A DNA stretch of 64,000 nt from Novipirellula artificiosorum (GTDB lineage Bacteria > Planctomycetota > Planctomycetia > Pirellulales > Pirellulaceae). The DNA lies in NCBI RefSeq assembly GCF_007860135.1, contig NZ_SJPV01000006.1, forward strand, positions 62,001-126,000. The letters run 5' to 3'. Positions 44,502 through 53,473 of the stretch are shown here, piece after piece (within the stretch, counting starts at the first letter, position 1; the number at the start of each line of letters is the position of its first letter). Under the pieces are notes generated by a model. The model had not been told where the DNA came from, did not search any database, and worked only from the letters and a program-made list of their open reading frames with translations. The translations under genes were made by a program, and so were the position numbers.

Positions 44502-46952
44502 GTGGCAAAACGCTCTAAACGCACTTCGAAATCGACGTCCAAGCGGAAATCCAAAGCCGATTCGAATGGATCGCTGTTTGACGCCGTGGACGATCATCTC
44601 TTGACAGCAATTCCTCTTCGCCAAGCTGCCCAAGTCCGCTATTTGAACTATTCGCTCTCGGTGATCACCAGCCGAGCACTTCCGGATGTCCGCGACGGGC
44701 TAAAGCCGGTTCAAAGGCGAATTTTGTACACCATGAGTCAGCAGGGGCTTACGGCGACCGCCAAGCACCGCAAGTGCGCCAAAGTCGTTGGCGATGTGAT
44801 GGGCAATTACCATCCGCACGGGGATAGCTCGATTTACGAAGCGCTGGTCCGAATGGCTCAGCCGTTTTCACTCCGAATGCCGCTGATTGACGGTAGCGGG
44901 AATTTTGGCAGTGTCGACGGAGACAACGCCGCAGCGATGCGGTACACCGAGTGTCGGATGACTCCAATTGCCAGCGAGGTTCTGGCTGACTTGGCGACGC
45001 GCACGGTCGCCTTCAAGCCGAACTACGACGGTAGCCGCGAAGAGCCGGTGGTGCTGCCCAGCCGCGTACCAAATCTGCTTGTCAACGGAGCAACGGGGAT
45101 CGCCGTCGGCATGGCGACCAATATTCCCCCGCACAATTTGAAGGAGGTTTGCCAGGCGTTGCTGAAACTGCTTCGGGATCCGGAGATCAAGGACTATCAA
45201 CTTGTCGCCAACGATGCGGTCCAAGGGCCCGACTTTCCGACGGGTGGCCAGATCATCAACACCAAAGAAGAGCTGCGAGAGATTTACAGCATCGGCCAAG
45301 GGACGATCAAGCTGCGCGGGACCGTCAAGCTGAACGCGAAATCACGCAGTGGCAAAGTGCTGCAAGTCGATTCGATTCCGTTCGGTGTCAACAAATCGGC
45401 GCTGGTGGAACGAATTAACGAATTGGTGTATTCGGGCAAGCTTCCGTTGGTCGTGGAAGCTCGCGATTTGTCGACAGACGAAATTCGTATCGATCTGCTA
45501 CTCAAGAAAGACGCCGATGAGAACAAGGTGTTGGCCTATCTTTACAAACACACCGATTTTCAAAAGAACTTCAATGTCAACCTGACCTGCTTGGTGCCAA
45601 CGGAAAACCCCGAGGTTGGGGCACCAAATCGTTTGGGTTTGAAAGAGATTTTGTGGCACTTCTTGCACTTCCGCTTGAGTGTGCTGACCAAGCGGCTCGA
45701 GAACGAACTCGCGAGCCTCGAACGTCGGATTCATATTCTCGAAGGATTCGCGCTGATCTTCGATGCGCTCGATGAGATCATTCGGATCATTCGGAAATCG
45801 GAAGGCAAAGCGGATGCGGCGGAAAAAATCATGCAGCGGTTCCCGGCTGCCAAAGGTGGCTTGGACGCCGAACAAACGGATGCCATCCTTGAATTGAAAC
45901 TGTATCGGCTCGCCCGCTTAGAAATCAACATGATCCTGGACGAGCTGAAGGAAAAACGCAAGCGAGCTGGGGAGATCAAGAAATTGCTTGCCGACGACAC
46001 CAAAGACTACGGTGCGTCGGGACGCTGGAAGATCATCCGGACGGAAATTGAATCGCTGATCAGCGACTACAGCAAGGACTTGCGAGCGAAACGACAGTCG
46101 ATCATCGACACCGTGGCCGAAGAGCCAGAATACACCGCCGAGGATTTCATCGTAGCGGAAGACTGCCACATCATGGTCACCAAGGATGGATGGGTCAAAC
46201 GCCAAAAGCAGATTGCCGACCCTGGTAAGAGCCGGCTCCGGCAAGGCGATGAAGTCTTGGCATGTGTAGCGGGCAGCACGCGGGAATCGATTGGGCTTTT
46301 TTCCTCGTTAGGCGTTTGCTACACCGCTCGGATGATCGACATTCCTGCGTCCACCGGATTTGGCGAGCCCATCCAAAAGCTCTTCAAACTCAAGGATGGC
46401 GAGCGGATTGTTGCAGCCTTGTCGTTCGACCCGCGGATTATTAGCGACATCAAGGAAGATCCCAAGAAACCCAATCTGTGTCCCGAAACACACGCCTTAG
46501 CCGTCACATCGAATGGGTTTGCGTTGAGGTTTGGTCTGGAAGGTTTCAGCGAACCCTCGACACGAGCCGGACGACGATTCGCTCGGGTGAAACCCGGTGC
46601 ATCGGTGATCGACGTCGCCGCCGTTCATGGCACCGAAGTGATTTTGGCGGTTACAGAAAATTGTCGCGCCATGATCTGCTCGGCCGAGGACGTGAACTAT
46701 TTGTCAGGTCCTGGAAAAGGTGTCACGCTGATTCGAATCACCGCCGATGACCGAGTGCTTGGTTTCAAACCCTCCTCGGGCGATCGAGACTTGATGACCG
46801 TTCAAACCAACCGTGGTGCCAAGAAAACGATTTCGACCGCCAAGTACCGCATCACGTCTCGGGGCGGCCGAGGCAACGAAATTCAGAAGAACGGCAAGAT
46901 CGCCGAGATCATCGTACCACCGATCGCTGCACCTGAAACCTTTGAAGATTAG
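44502..46952 (+). CDS. Type IIA DNA topoisomerase subunit A (GyrA/ParC)
   Basis: An 816-residue DNA-cutting subunit. A Lys/Arg/Ser-rich N-terminal tail (residues 1-25) is followed by RALPDVRDGLKPVQRRILYTM, the DNA-gate segment GNYHPHGDSSIYEALVRMAQ and the catalytic Tyr in AAAMRYTECRM. Quinolone-contact positions are Ser and Glu, the ParC pattern, though NFGSVDGDNAAAMRYTE is GyrA-like. The C-terminal propeller lacks a clear GyrA box (QRRGGKG). Its start is GTG at 44502. It is followed 17 bp later by the B subunit, in the order A then B, which is less common. Decatenase or gyrase activity cannot be decided from sequence alone. Confidence 0.9.
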   Translation: MAKRSKRTSKSTSKRKSKADSNGSLFDAVDDHLLTAIPLRQAAQVRYLNYSLSVITSRALPDVRDGLKPVQRRILYTMSQQGLTATAKHRKCAKVVGDVMGNYHPHGDSSIYEALVRMAQPFSLRMPLIDGSGNFGSVDGDNAAAMRYTECRMTPIASEVLADLATRTVAFKPNYDGSREEPVVLPSRVPNLLVNGATGIAVGMATNIPPHNLKEVCQALLKLLRDPEIKDYQLVANDAVQGPDFPTGGQIINTKEELREIYSIGQGTIKLRGTVKLNAKSRSGKVLQVDSIPFGVNKSALVERINELVYSGKLPLVVEARDLSTDEIRIDLLLKKDADENKVLAYLYKHTDFQKNFNVNLTCLVPTENPEVGAPNRLGLKEILWHFLHFRLSVLTKRLENELASLERRIHILEGFALIFDALDEIIRIIRKSEGKADAAEKIMQRFPAAKGGLDAEQTDAILELKLYRLARLEINMILDELKEKRKRAGEIKKLLADDTKDYGASGRWKIIRTEIESLISDYSKDLRAKRQSIIDTVAEEPEYTAEDFIVAEDCHIMVTKDGWVKRQKQIADPGKSRLRQGDEVLACVAGSTRESIGLFSSLGVCYTARMIDIPASTGFGEPIQKLFKLKDGERIVAALSFDPRIISDIKEDPKKPNLCPETHALAVTSNGFALRFGLEGFSEPSTRAGRRFARVKPGASVIDVAAVHGTEVILAVTENCRAMICSAEDVNYLSGPGKGVTLIRITADDRVLGFKPSSGDRDLMTVQTNRGAKKTISTAKYRITSRGGRGNEIQKNGKIAEIIVPPIAAPETFED

Positions 46953-46969
46953 TCGGACAAAAGAAACGC

Positions 46970-48883
46970 ATGAGCACGGTTACGAAAAGTTATAGCGCAA
47001 AAGACATCACCGCTCTGGAAGGTCTTGATCCGGTCCGCAAACGGCCAGGGATGTACATCGGTGGTGTGGGCATGTCAGGCTTGCACCATCTGATTTGGGA
47101 AATCGTCGACAACTCGGTCGACGAAGCCATGAATGGCCACGCCAGTGAAATCACGGTGACGCTGCACAAAGATGGATCGAGCATCACGGTCAGCGACAAC
47201 GGTCGTGGCATCCCCATCGACAAGCATCCCAAAACAAAAAAACCGGCACTTGAGATGGTGCTCACCGTGCTGCACGCAGGCGGGAAATTTGACGGTGGCA
47301 ACTACAAAACCGCAGGCGGTCTTCACGGCGTCGGAGCCTCCGTGGTCAACGCGCTGTCGAAGGAATTGACCGCCGTAGTTCGCCGCGACGGTGCCCAGTA
47401 TCGAATGATGTTTGAGCGGGGACGACCCAAGTCGGGGTTGCAAAAATTGAAGGGGGCCGTGCGCGGCACCGGAACAACGATCAGTTTCACTCCCGATCCC
47501 ACCATTTTTCCAAAAATTGATTTCGAGAGTGCCACGATTCGCGCTCGATTGGAAACGGTCAGTTTCCTACACCGCGGCGTCAAGGTCACTTACGTTGACG
47601 AAGTGAACAAGACCAAAGAGACGTTCCTGCACGAGCAAGGGATTGTCGACTATTTGGCAAAAGTTCTGAAAGATCGCGGCGCGCGACCGATCCACGAAGC
47701 ACCGTTTGTGTTGCGTAAAGACGACGACATTCGCATGGAGCTGACCCTGCAATGGACCGAATCCACCGACGAGCACGTTCGCAGTTATGTCAATGGCATT
47801 CCCACAGGCAGCGGCGGAACGCATGAAAACGGACTTCGCAGCGGACTCAACAAAGCGGTTCGCAACTACATCGACACCCATAGCTTGACGCCCCGCGGAG
47901 TGAAAATCACGCACGAAGACATTCGCGAGGGCTTGGTCGCGATCCTTTCGCTGTTCATCGCCGATCCACAATTCCAAGGCCAAACCAAAGACCGATTGAA
48001 TAACCCCGAAATGCAGGCCGTGGTGGAAACGTCAACGCGACCGGCCATGGAACAGTGGATGAACAACAATCGTTCAATCGCCGATTCCGTGATTGCTCGT
48101 ATCATTGCAGCGGCGCGAGCTCGTGCGGCGTCACGGGCCGCATCGGATGCGGTGTCACGAAAAGGAGGGGCAAAGCGAACGATGTTGCCCGGCAAACTCA
48201 GCGACTGCTTGGCAAGCGGAAAGGCGGAATCGGAACTGTTCATCGTCGAAGGCGATTCGGCCGGCGGCAGTGCAAAACAGGGACGCAATCGCAACTACCA
48301 AGCTATCTTGCCGCTACGGGGAAAGGTACTCAACACCGAATGCGCGACACTCAAGAAGATCATGGAGAATAAAGAAATCCAAGACATGATCTCGTCCCTC
48401 GGTTGCGGGATCGGCCCCAATTTAAACTTGGCTGGCTTGCGTTACAAGAAAATCATCTTGCTCGCCGATGCGGACTCCGATGGCCATCACATCACGACAC
48501 TACTGCTCACCTTCTTCTATCGCCATATGCCTGCACTGATTGCCGAGGGGAACCTGTTTATTGCGGTCCCTCCGTTGTATCGCATTGACATCGGCAAGGA
48601 AACGCATTGGGCGAACGACGAAGAACATCGCGAGCAGATTTTGGCAGATCATGGCGGCCGAGCAAAACCCGAGATCACACGCTTCAAAGGGCTCGGCGAA
48701 ATGATGCCCAAGGTGCTTTGGGAAACGACACTCAATCCGCAAACACGACGATTGCTAAGGGTGGAAGTCGATGATCACCTCGAAACCGACCGAGTGATCA
48801 GCGACTTGATGGGCCGTGATGCGTCAGCGAGGTTTCGATTCATCATGGAACGTGCCGAAGACGCCGAAGAGATCGACGTGTAG
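46970..48883 (+). CDS. Type IIA DNA topoisomerase subunit B (GyrB/ParE)
   Basis: The ATPase subunit, 637 residues, close to ParE and to non-proteobacterial GyrB. GLDPVRKRPGMYIGG near residue 20, the ATP-binding NSVDEAMNGHA and DNGRGIPIDKHP, HGVGASVVNALS near 120 and the Toprim motifs EGDSAGGSAKQGRNR and ADADSDGHHI (near 425 and 500) are all present. The end FIMERAEDAEEIDV is standard. The start is an ATG 17 bp after the A subunit's stop, so the two are translated together. In the ATPase domain nothing is missing. Confidence 0.93.
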   Translation: MSTVTKSYSAKDITALEGLDPVRKRPGMYIGGVGMSGLHHLIWEIVDNSVDEAMNGHASEITVTLHKDGSSITVSDNGRGIPIDKHPKTKKPALEMVLTVLHAGGKFDGGNYKTAGGLHGVGASVVNALSKELTAVVRRDGAQYRMMFERGRPKSGLQKLKGAVRGTGTTISFTPDPTIFPKIDFESATIRARLETVSFLHRGVKVTYVDEVNKTKETFLHEQGIVDYLAKVLKDRGARPIHEAPFVLRKDDDIRMELTLQWTESTDEHVRSYVNGIPTGSGGTHENGLRSGLNKAVRNYIDTHSLTPRGVKITHEDIREGLVAILSLFIADPQFQGQTKDRLNNPEMQAVVETSTRPAMEQWMNNNRSIADSVIARIIAAARARAASRAASDAVSRKGGAKRTMLPGKLSDCLASGKAESELFIVEGDSAGGSAKQGRNRNYQAILPLRGKVLNTECATLKKIMENKEIQDMISSLGCGIGPNLNLAGLRYKKIILLADADSDGHHITTLLLTFFYRHMPALIAEGNLFIAVPPLYRIDIGKETHWANDEEHREQILADHGGRAKPEITRFKGLGEMMPKVLWETTLNPQTRRLLRVEVDDHLETDRVISDLMGRDASARFRFIMERAEDAEEIDV

Positions 48884-48928
48884 AGCAACGCGTGGCATTT
48901 GGGATCCGGATAAGGGAGGGATGTTGGC

Positions 48929-50050
48929 GTGAAGATCGATGCTGTGGAAGTCTTTCCGATGTGTTATCCGACGAAGGGCTACTTCAAGTTCTTCAAAGGA
49001 GCATTCGGGCAAATGGGGCGAGCCGCCGTGACGGTGAAGGTCACCGCCGACGACGGGACCGTCGGATGGGGACAAAGCGTTCCCATCGTGACCTGGAGCT
49101 ACGAAACACTCGAAACCGCAACCATCGTGCTTCGAGACTATTTTGGCCCCTCCCTGATCGGTATCGATCCACTCGACCGCGATGCGATGGAACGAACCCT
49201 CAATGGAGTGCTAGCCAACGGTTTCTCGACGGGCATGCCAATCTCTCGGTCAGGACTCGACATCGCAACACATGACTTGGCCGGTAAGTTGCAAGGAAAG
49301 TCATTGGCCGAACTTTGGGGGCGACCCGTGGGTGATGCCATCACACTGAGCTGGACGCTCAATCCGAAGAGCCTCGACGAGACCGAACGGCTGATCGACG
49401 AGGGGCGACAACAAGGCTACCGACATTTCAATATCAAGGTCGGGCCAGATCCCGATTTTGATGTGCTCTTGGCTCGGCAAGTTCGGCAAAACGCACCCGA
49501 CGCATTTCTGTGGGCGGACGCAAACGGCGGTTATGAACTCGACGACGCGCTGCGGGCCGCGCCGTTGTTAGCGGATGTCGGCGTCGACGTGCTCGAAGCC
49601 CCACTTCGTCCCAATCGGTTTCGCGGTTACCAAGCACTCAAGCAACAAGGTGCGCTCCCGATCTTGATGGACGAAGGAGTCGTTTCGGTTGTCGAGCTCG
49701 AGGAATTCATCCGTTTGGGAATGATCGACGGAGTCGCGATGAAGCCATCAAGGTGTGGAGGCCTTCATTCGGCGCGGCGACAGATTGAACTGCTCGAGCA
49801 GGAAGGGTTGATGTGGCTGGGTAGCGGATTGGCGGATCCCGATATCTCGCTTGCAGCCACGCTCGGACTGTACGCCGCGTATGGTCTTACAAGGCCCGCC
49901 GCACTCAACGGCCCTCAATTCCTGGCTGCCGACGTGCTCGCAAGCCCCATCGTCACCAAGAACGGAACGCTGGAGGTCCCAAACGGCCCCGGACTTGGTA
50001 TCGAGGTCGACGAGTCCAAGCTGATCGACTTGATGCAACCCCCAAAGTAA
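48929..50050 (+). CDS. Enolase-superfamily enzyme (mandelate racemase/muconate cycloisomerase)
   Basis: A 373-residue enzyme that likely abstracts a proton next to a carboxylate, as an epimerase or dehydratase. The barrel carries FNIKVGPD near residue 170, where the usual KxK has become N-I-K, leaving one Lys. Metal ligands are Asp in WADANGGY, Glu in VLEAPL and Asp/Glu in LMDEGV; the opposite Lys is in VAMKPSRCGGL. The start is GTG at 48929, chosen because AAGGGAGG lies about 10 bases upstream. It follows the topoisomerase B gene by 45 bp and faces the oxidoreductase gene. The substrate cannot be told. Confidence 0.85.
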   Translation: MKIDAVEVFPMCYPTKGYFKFFKGAFGQMGRAAVTVKVTADDGTVGWGQSVPIVTWSYETLETATIVLRDYFGPSLIGIDPLDRDAMERTLNGVLANGFSTGMPISRSGLDIATHDLAGKLQGKSLAELWGRPVGDAITLSWTLNPKSLDETERLIDEGRQQGYRHFNIKVGPDPDFDVLLARQVRQNAPDAFLWADANGGYELDDALRAAPLLADVGVDVLEAPLRPNRFRGYQALKQQGALPILMDEGVVSVVELEEFIRLGMIDGVAMKPSRCGGLHSARRQIELLEQEGLMWLGSGLADPDISLAATLGLYAAYGLTRPAALNGPQFLAADVLASPIVTKNGTLEVPNGPGLGIEVDESKLIDLMQPPK

Positions 50051-50074
50051 CGAAAGGTGCATGGGTAACCGGCT

Positions 50075-51424
50075 CTAGCTGATTTGAGGTCGATGTTGGA
50101 TCGGTTTGTCAAGATATTGATTCGCGCCGTCGTCATCGACGAACACTTCCTTGACGGGATCCCACTGTAATTTTCGTCCGGTGTGGATCGCGATGTGTCC
50201 AAGGTGTCCAAGTGTGGTGACGCGGTGCCCCACTTCGGCCGGTTCAAGGGTCTCTTGACGACTGCGAACGCTGGCCAGGAAATTTTCTTTCTCGCCCTGC
50301 AGCGGAAAGGTTTGATCAACCTGGGTCAAATCGATATTCAACAGCGACTTGGGCTCCGCATCAAATTGAGTGAAGTCGGCGCGAACCCAACCTTCATCGC
50401 CTTCAATCAAGAAATAGGGTTTCTCCGTTCGATAAATCCATTCTAAACCGTCCGCGAATTTGTATTGAATGTTGAACTTCAAGAGCACATTCCAGAAGCT
50501 CTCGGGATCTGGGTAGGTGCCCGTCGCTTCAATTTCGACCGGACCGGTTCGCTCGGTATCGGTCGCCCACATGGCGCCATTATTGAGGTGTGTCCCCCAA
50601 TTGGTGATCATGCCATCACAATAGTAGAGATGTCGCATCCATCCCGGCCGCTCATACGACTCAGGAGTATGGACGCGTTTGAGCGTGTAAGGAGCTCGCG
50701 GCGCGGGACCTTGCCATCGCTCGTAGTCCAATCCGATTGGGATCGGCATCTCGGGTTGCTGTGGACAAGGAATGTCGGATTCGGGAACACAGGTGGTCAC
50801 ACGACGAACCCTGCCGATGTGTCCGTTGCGGACCAAGGTGGTCGCTCGGTGGGCCGATTCGCCGCTGCGAAACTCGCTATCAACTCGAAAAATTCTTTTC
50901 TGTTCGGCCGCAGCTTTGATTAGTCGCTGACCTTCCGCAATCGTTCGCGTGATGGGCTTCTCGAGTGCAACATCTTTACCCGCTTTCATTGCGTCCAGCG
51001 CCATCTGACAATGCCAATGATCAGGCGTCGAAATCATCACAGCATCAATGTCGTCGCGTGAAAGCAGGTCTTGATAATCCAAATGCTGGTCGACATGGCT
51101 GAGCGTGCCTTTTGCCTTTCCCGACGTGTATTGGGTTTTGATTTGATTCACCGCGTTGTTGCGCCGCCAATCGTCAACATCGCAAACGGCCATGGCTTGG
51201 ACTTCGCCGGTCCGCATAAAAAGCGGGATATTTTTGTAGTAGCATTGACGTCCACAGCCGATAAACCCCATTCGGATGCGTTCGCTGGCAGCCGTGGCTC
51301 CATCGCGTCCAAGCGCCGTCGCGGGGACAAAGGACGCGCCGAAGGCTGCGGCAAATGTCGCACCGACTACCGTGGAAGTGTTCGCCAGGAACTCTCGGCG
51401 AGTGGGAACGGATTTGCGAATCAT
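50075..51424 (-). CDS. Tat-exported Gfo/Idh/MocA oxidoreductase
   Basis: A 449-residue NAD(P)-dependent sugar oxidoreductase, exported folded. The twin-arginine signal is PTRREFLANTSTVVGATFAAA. The Rossmann opening is RMGFIGCGRQCYYKNIP, the central Lys motif is DVALEKPITRTIAEG, and NWGTHLNNGAMW supplies the active-site His. A C-terminal ALEPAEVGHRVTTLGHLGHIA-like stretch is typical of planctomycete members. The frame opens at 51493, but the ATG at 51424 (MIRKSVPTRREF) gives a standard Tat leader. It converges on the enolase-superfamily gene and diverges from the cyclic-nucleotide protein, so the 192 bp between them should hold both promoters. Confidence 0.9.
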   Translation of the reverse strand: MIRKSVPTRREFLANTSTVVGATFAAAFGASFVPATALGRDGATAASERIRMGFIGCGRQCYYKNIPLFMRTGEVQAMAVCDVDDWRRNNAVNQIKTQYTSGKAKGTLSHVDQHLDYQDLLSRDDIDAVMISTPDHWHCQMALDAMKAGKDVALEKPITRTIAEGQRLIKAAAEQKRIFRVDSEFRSGESAHRATTLVRNGHIGRVRRVTTCVPESDIPCPQQPEMPIPIGLDYERWQGPAPRAPYTLKRVHTPESYERPGWMRHLYYCDGMITNWGTHLNNGAMWATDTERTGPVEIEATGTYPDPESFWNVLLKFNIQYKFADGLEWIYRTEKPYFLIEGDEGWVRADFTQFDAEPKSLLNIDLTQVDQTFPLQGEKENFLASVRSRQETLEPAEVGHRVTTLGHLGHIAIHTGRKLQWDPVKEVFVDDDGANQYLDKPIQHRPQIS

Positions 51425-51516
51425 GGCGGGACTCCTGAGGAAAATAGGCAGCGGAGAAAGCAGCGCCGAGTTTACCGCGATCAACACACCCAAACTAGTC
51501 TTGACCGCTAAACCGT

Positions 51517-51539
51517 GCCGTGAAACAGCGTTTCACGGC
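51517..51539. promoter_or_regulatory. Perfect 23-bp palindrome in a divergent promoter region
   Basis: GCCGTGAAAC and its exact inverse GTTTCACGGC flank AGC. It lies 78 bases before the cyclic-nucleotide/ferredoxin gene and 93 before the oxidoreductase gene. Its half-sites (GTGAAA/TTTCAC) resemble binding sites of CRP/FNR- or LacI-type regulators, though the 9-base spacing between GTGA and TCAC is not that of CRP. It could also be a terminator without T run. Confidence 0.5.
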
Positions 51540-51616
51540 TGATTTGTCGGCAACCGGGGCGGATTGACACAGCCCTCTCTTGACGGTGGAGGCTTCGCCT
51601 TAGTAGTCAATCGTTT

Positions 51617-53365
51617 ATGAGTGTAGCCGACACGATTGCTCCTCCAGGGCCCGTTCTACCGAGGCCTCGGCGCTGGGAAAAACCGATGGACGCGTTGATG
51701 AACGATGCGGATGTGCGTTGGTTGCGCTCGCGTGAACCCTTCGCTGCGATGAACGCCAAGGCGTTTCCACGTAACGTTCCCCTGGAAGGGATCTTGCGAT
51801 TCGACTGCAAACTCCGCCGCTCAGAACCGGGCGAAATCATTTATCGACAAGGTGACTACGGCGGCAGCGCATTTTTGGTCTTGGCCGGCAGCGTCCGTGT
51901 CGTGATGGATCCATTGCCCGACCAACAACTTGGGCGACAGGTACCTGAGGGGCAGCATCGATGGTTCCAACGAATTTATCGGCGACTGTTTCGACCAGCG
52001 ATTGAGGAATACCGCCCACCCAGTCAGATCTCGCTGTTGGATACTCCTGGTGGCAATCCGATTCGCAGAGTCGATGGTCGGACCGCGATCTTCTTGCAGG
52101 ACTTCGACGCGATCTTGCGCGACAAACGAACCGTTTCGCTTGGGCCGTCGGAGTTGTTTGGCGAAATCTCGGCAATGTGTCGTTTGCCAAGGACGGCCAA
52201 CGTCATCGCTGAAAACGAAGCGACGCTCATCGAGATACGATGGCAAGGCTTGCAAATGCTGCGTTGCGATCAACGATTTGCAGCCGACTTGGACCTGCAC
52301 TACCGAACCACTTGGTTGCCGTTGCATTTGAAATCGATCTCACCGTTTCGCAACCTGCCCGACGACAACCTGACACGGCTCGCCGACGCTTCGGTGCTGA
52401 GGTCGTTCGGACACCATCCGTGGGACGATGACTTGAAACGAACGCGGCGGTTGCCGGTCGCGGAACCAATCAACTCGGAACCAATCAACTCGGAACCGAT
52501 TATCGCCGAAGCAGGCCGTACGCCGACCGAGTTGATCTTCATTCGAAACGGTTTCGCAAGAGTCACGCGACAAGCTGATCCTGGGCATCGTGATTCGTCG
52601 ATGCTCACCACGTCGTATCTTGGCAAAGGTGATGGATTTGGTCTCGAAGAGGTAATCGGCAACGCGACGCGGCAGCATGGATCCGCCCCGATCCCGTTGC
52701 AACACTCGTTGCGGGCTGTCGGCATCACCGACACGATCGGGATCCCCGCGGAAGTGTTTGCGGCAGAAGTGCTACCCTGGCTACCGCCGCAAGACGCTTC
52801 GCAGCGCGATCACGCCACGTCCGTCTCTAGCGAGCGACTTGATTTCATCATCGCGAATCGCTTGAACAATGGGACCGATGCGATGGTGATCGACTTGGAC
52901 CGGTGCACCCAGTGCAACGATTGCTTGAAGGCCTGTGCCGAGGCCCATGACGGCAACGCTCGATTCGAAATCATCGGACCGGTGCACGCAAACCATCAAT
53001 TTGTACAAGCGTGCATGCACTGTGCCGACCCCGTTTGCATGATGGGGTGTCCGACCGGGGCGATCGCTCGCGATCCAGCAACCGGATCCATTCGAATTCA
53101 TGAACCGATCTGCGTCGGTTGTGGCGTTTGTGCGGAGGGCTGCCCGTACGACAGCATCCGGATGGTGACACCACGCGATCGGAACGGCCACGTCTACCAG
53201 GACGCAGAGACGGCGAAACCTGTGCAGAAGGCGACCAAGTGTGATCGCTGCCACTCGCGGCCCAGCGGCCCAGCGTGCGTTTCGGCGTGCGGGCAAGACG
53301 CGTTGGTTCGGATCGATTTGACCGATCCTTCACCACTCGATTCGCTAGGGTTGCTGTCACGATAA
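51617..53365 (+). CDS. Cyclic-nucleotide-binding-like domains fused to a four-cluster ferredoxin
   Basis: A 582-residue cytoplasmic fusion. The first CNB domain (about 45-215) has FGEISAMCRLPRTANVIAE at 181-199, a canonical phosphate cassette with Arg192, but carries an insertion of about 70 residues. The second (about 240-390) has lost the Arg (FGLEEVIGN). The last 160 residues match DmsB/HybA-type electron carriers, with sixteen Cys in four 4Fe-4S motifs at 430-440, 466-478, 499-509 and 542-558. The likely role is to pass electrons between an unseen oxidoreductase and quinone under second-messenger control, or to sense redox state. A five-residue repeat (EPINS) lies at 283-292. No molybdenum enzyme is adjacent. 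Confidence 0.85.
   Translation: MSVADTIAPPGPVLPRPRRWEKPMDALMNDADVRWLRSREPFAAMNAKAFPRNVPLEGILRFDCKLRRSEPGEIIYRQGDYGGSAFLVLAGSVRVVMDPLPDQQLGRQVPEGQHRWFQRIYRRLFRPAIEEYRPPSQISLLDTPGGNPIRRVDGRTAIFLQDFDAILRDKRTVSLGPSELFGEISAMCRLPRTANVIAENEATLIEIRWQGLQMLRCDQRFAADLDLHYRTTWLPLHLKSISPFRNLPDDNLTRLADASVLRSFGHHPWDDDLKRTRRLPVAEPINSEPINSEPIIAEAGRTPTELIFIRNGFARVTRQADPGHRDSSMLTTSYLGKGDGFGLEEVIGNATRQHGSAPIPLQHSLRAVGITDTIGIPAEVFAAEVLPWLPPQDASQRDHATSVSSERLDFIIANRLNNGTDAMVIDLDRCTQCNDCLKACAEAHDGNARFEIIGPVHANHQFVQACMHCADPVCMMGCPTGAIARDPATGSIRIHEPICVGCGVCAEGCPYDSIRMVTPRDRNGHVYQDAETAKPVQKATKCDRCHSRPSGPACVSACGQDALVRIDLTDPSPLDSLGLLSR
52461..52505 (+). repeat. Tandem 15-bp repeat within the CNB/ferredoxin gene
   Basis: The unit CGGAACCAATCAACT occurs at 52461-52475 and 52476-52490 without change, and a third, partly matching unit follows. 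In frame it encodes EPINS twice, in the linker inside the second CNB domain, so copy number could vary without a frameshift. Confidence 0.85.
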
Positions 53366-53473
53366 CCTTGTGGTGGCAACCGCAAACGCCTAGCGGCTTT
53401 TCCTACGCTCATCGCGTATACTGCGAAACCAGCCATTCGCAATTTGACGCATTCACCGAGCCACCCGATCGCA

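Noticed and set aside
51617..53365. A direct link between the ferredoxin fusion and mobA/moeA in this window
   Set aside because: The genes are over 40 kb apart and no molybdenum enzyme lies next to either; a shared use is only a guess.
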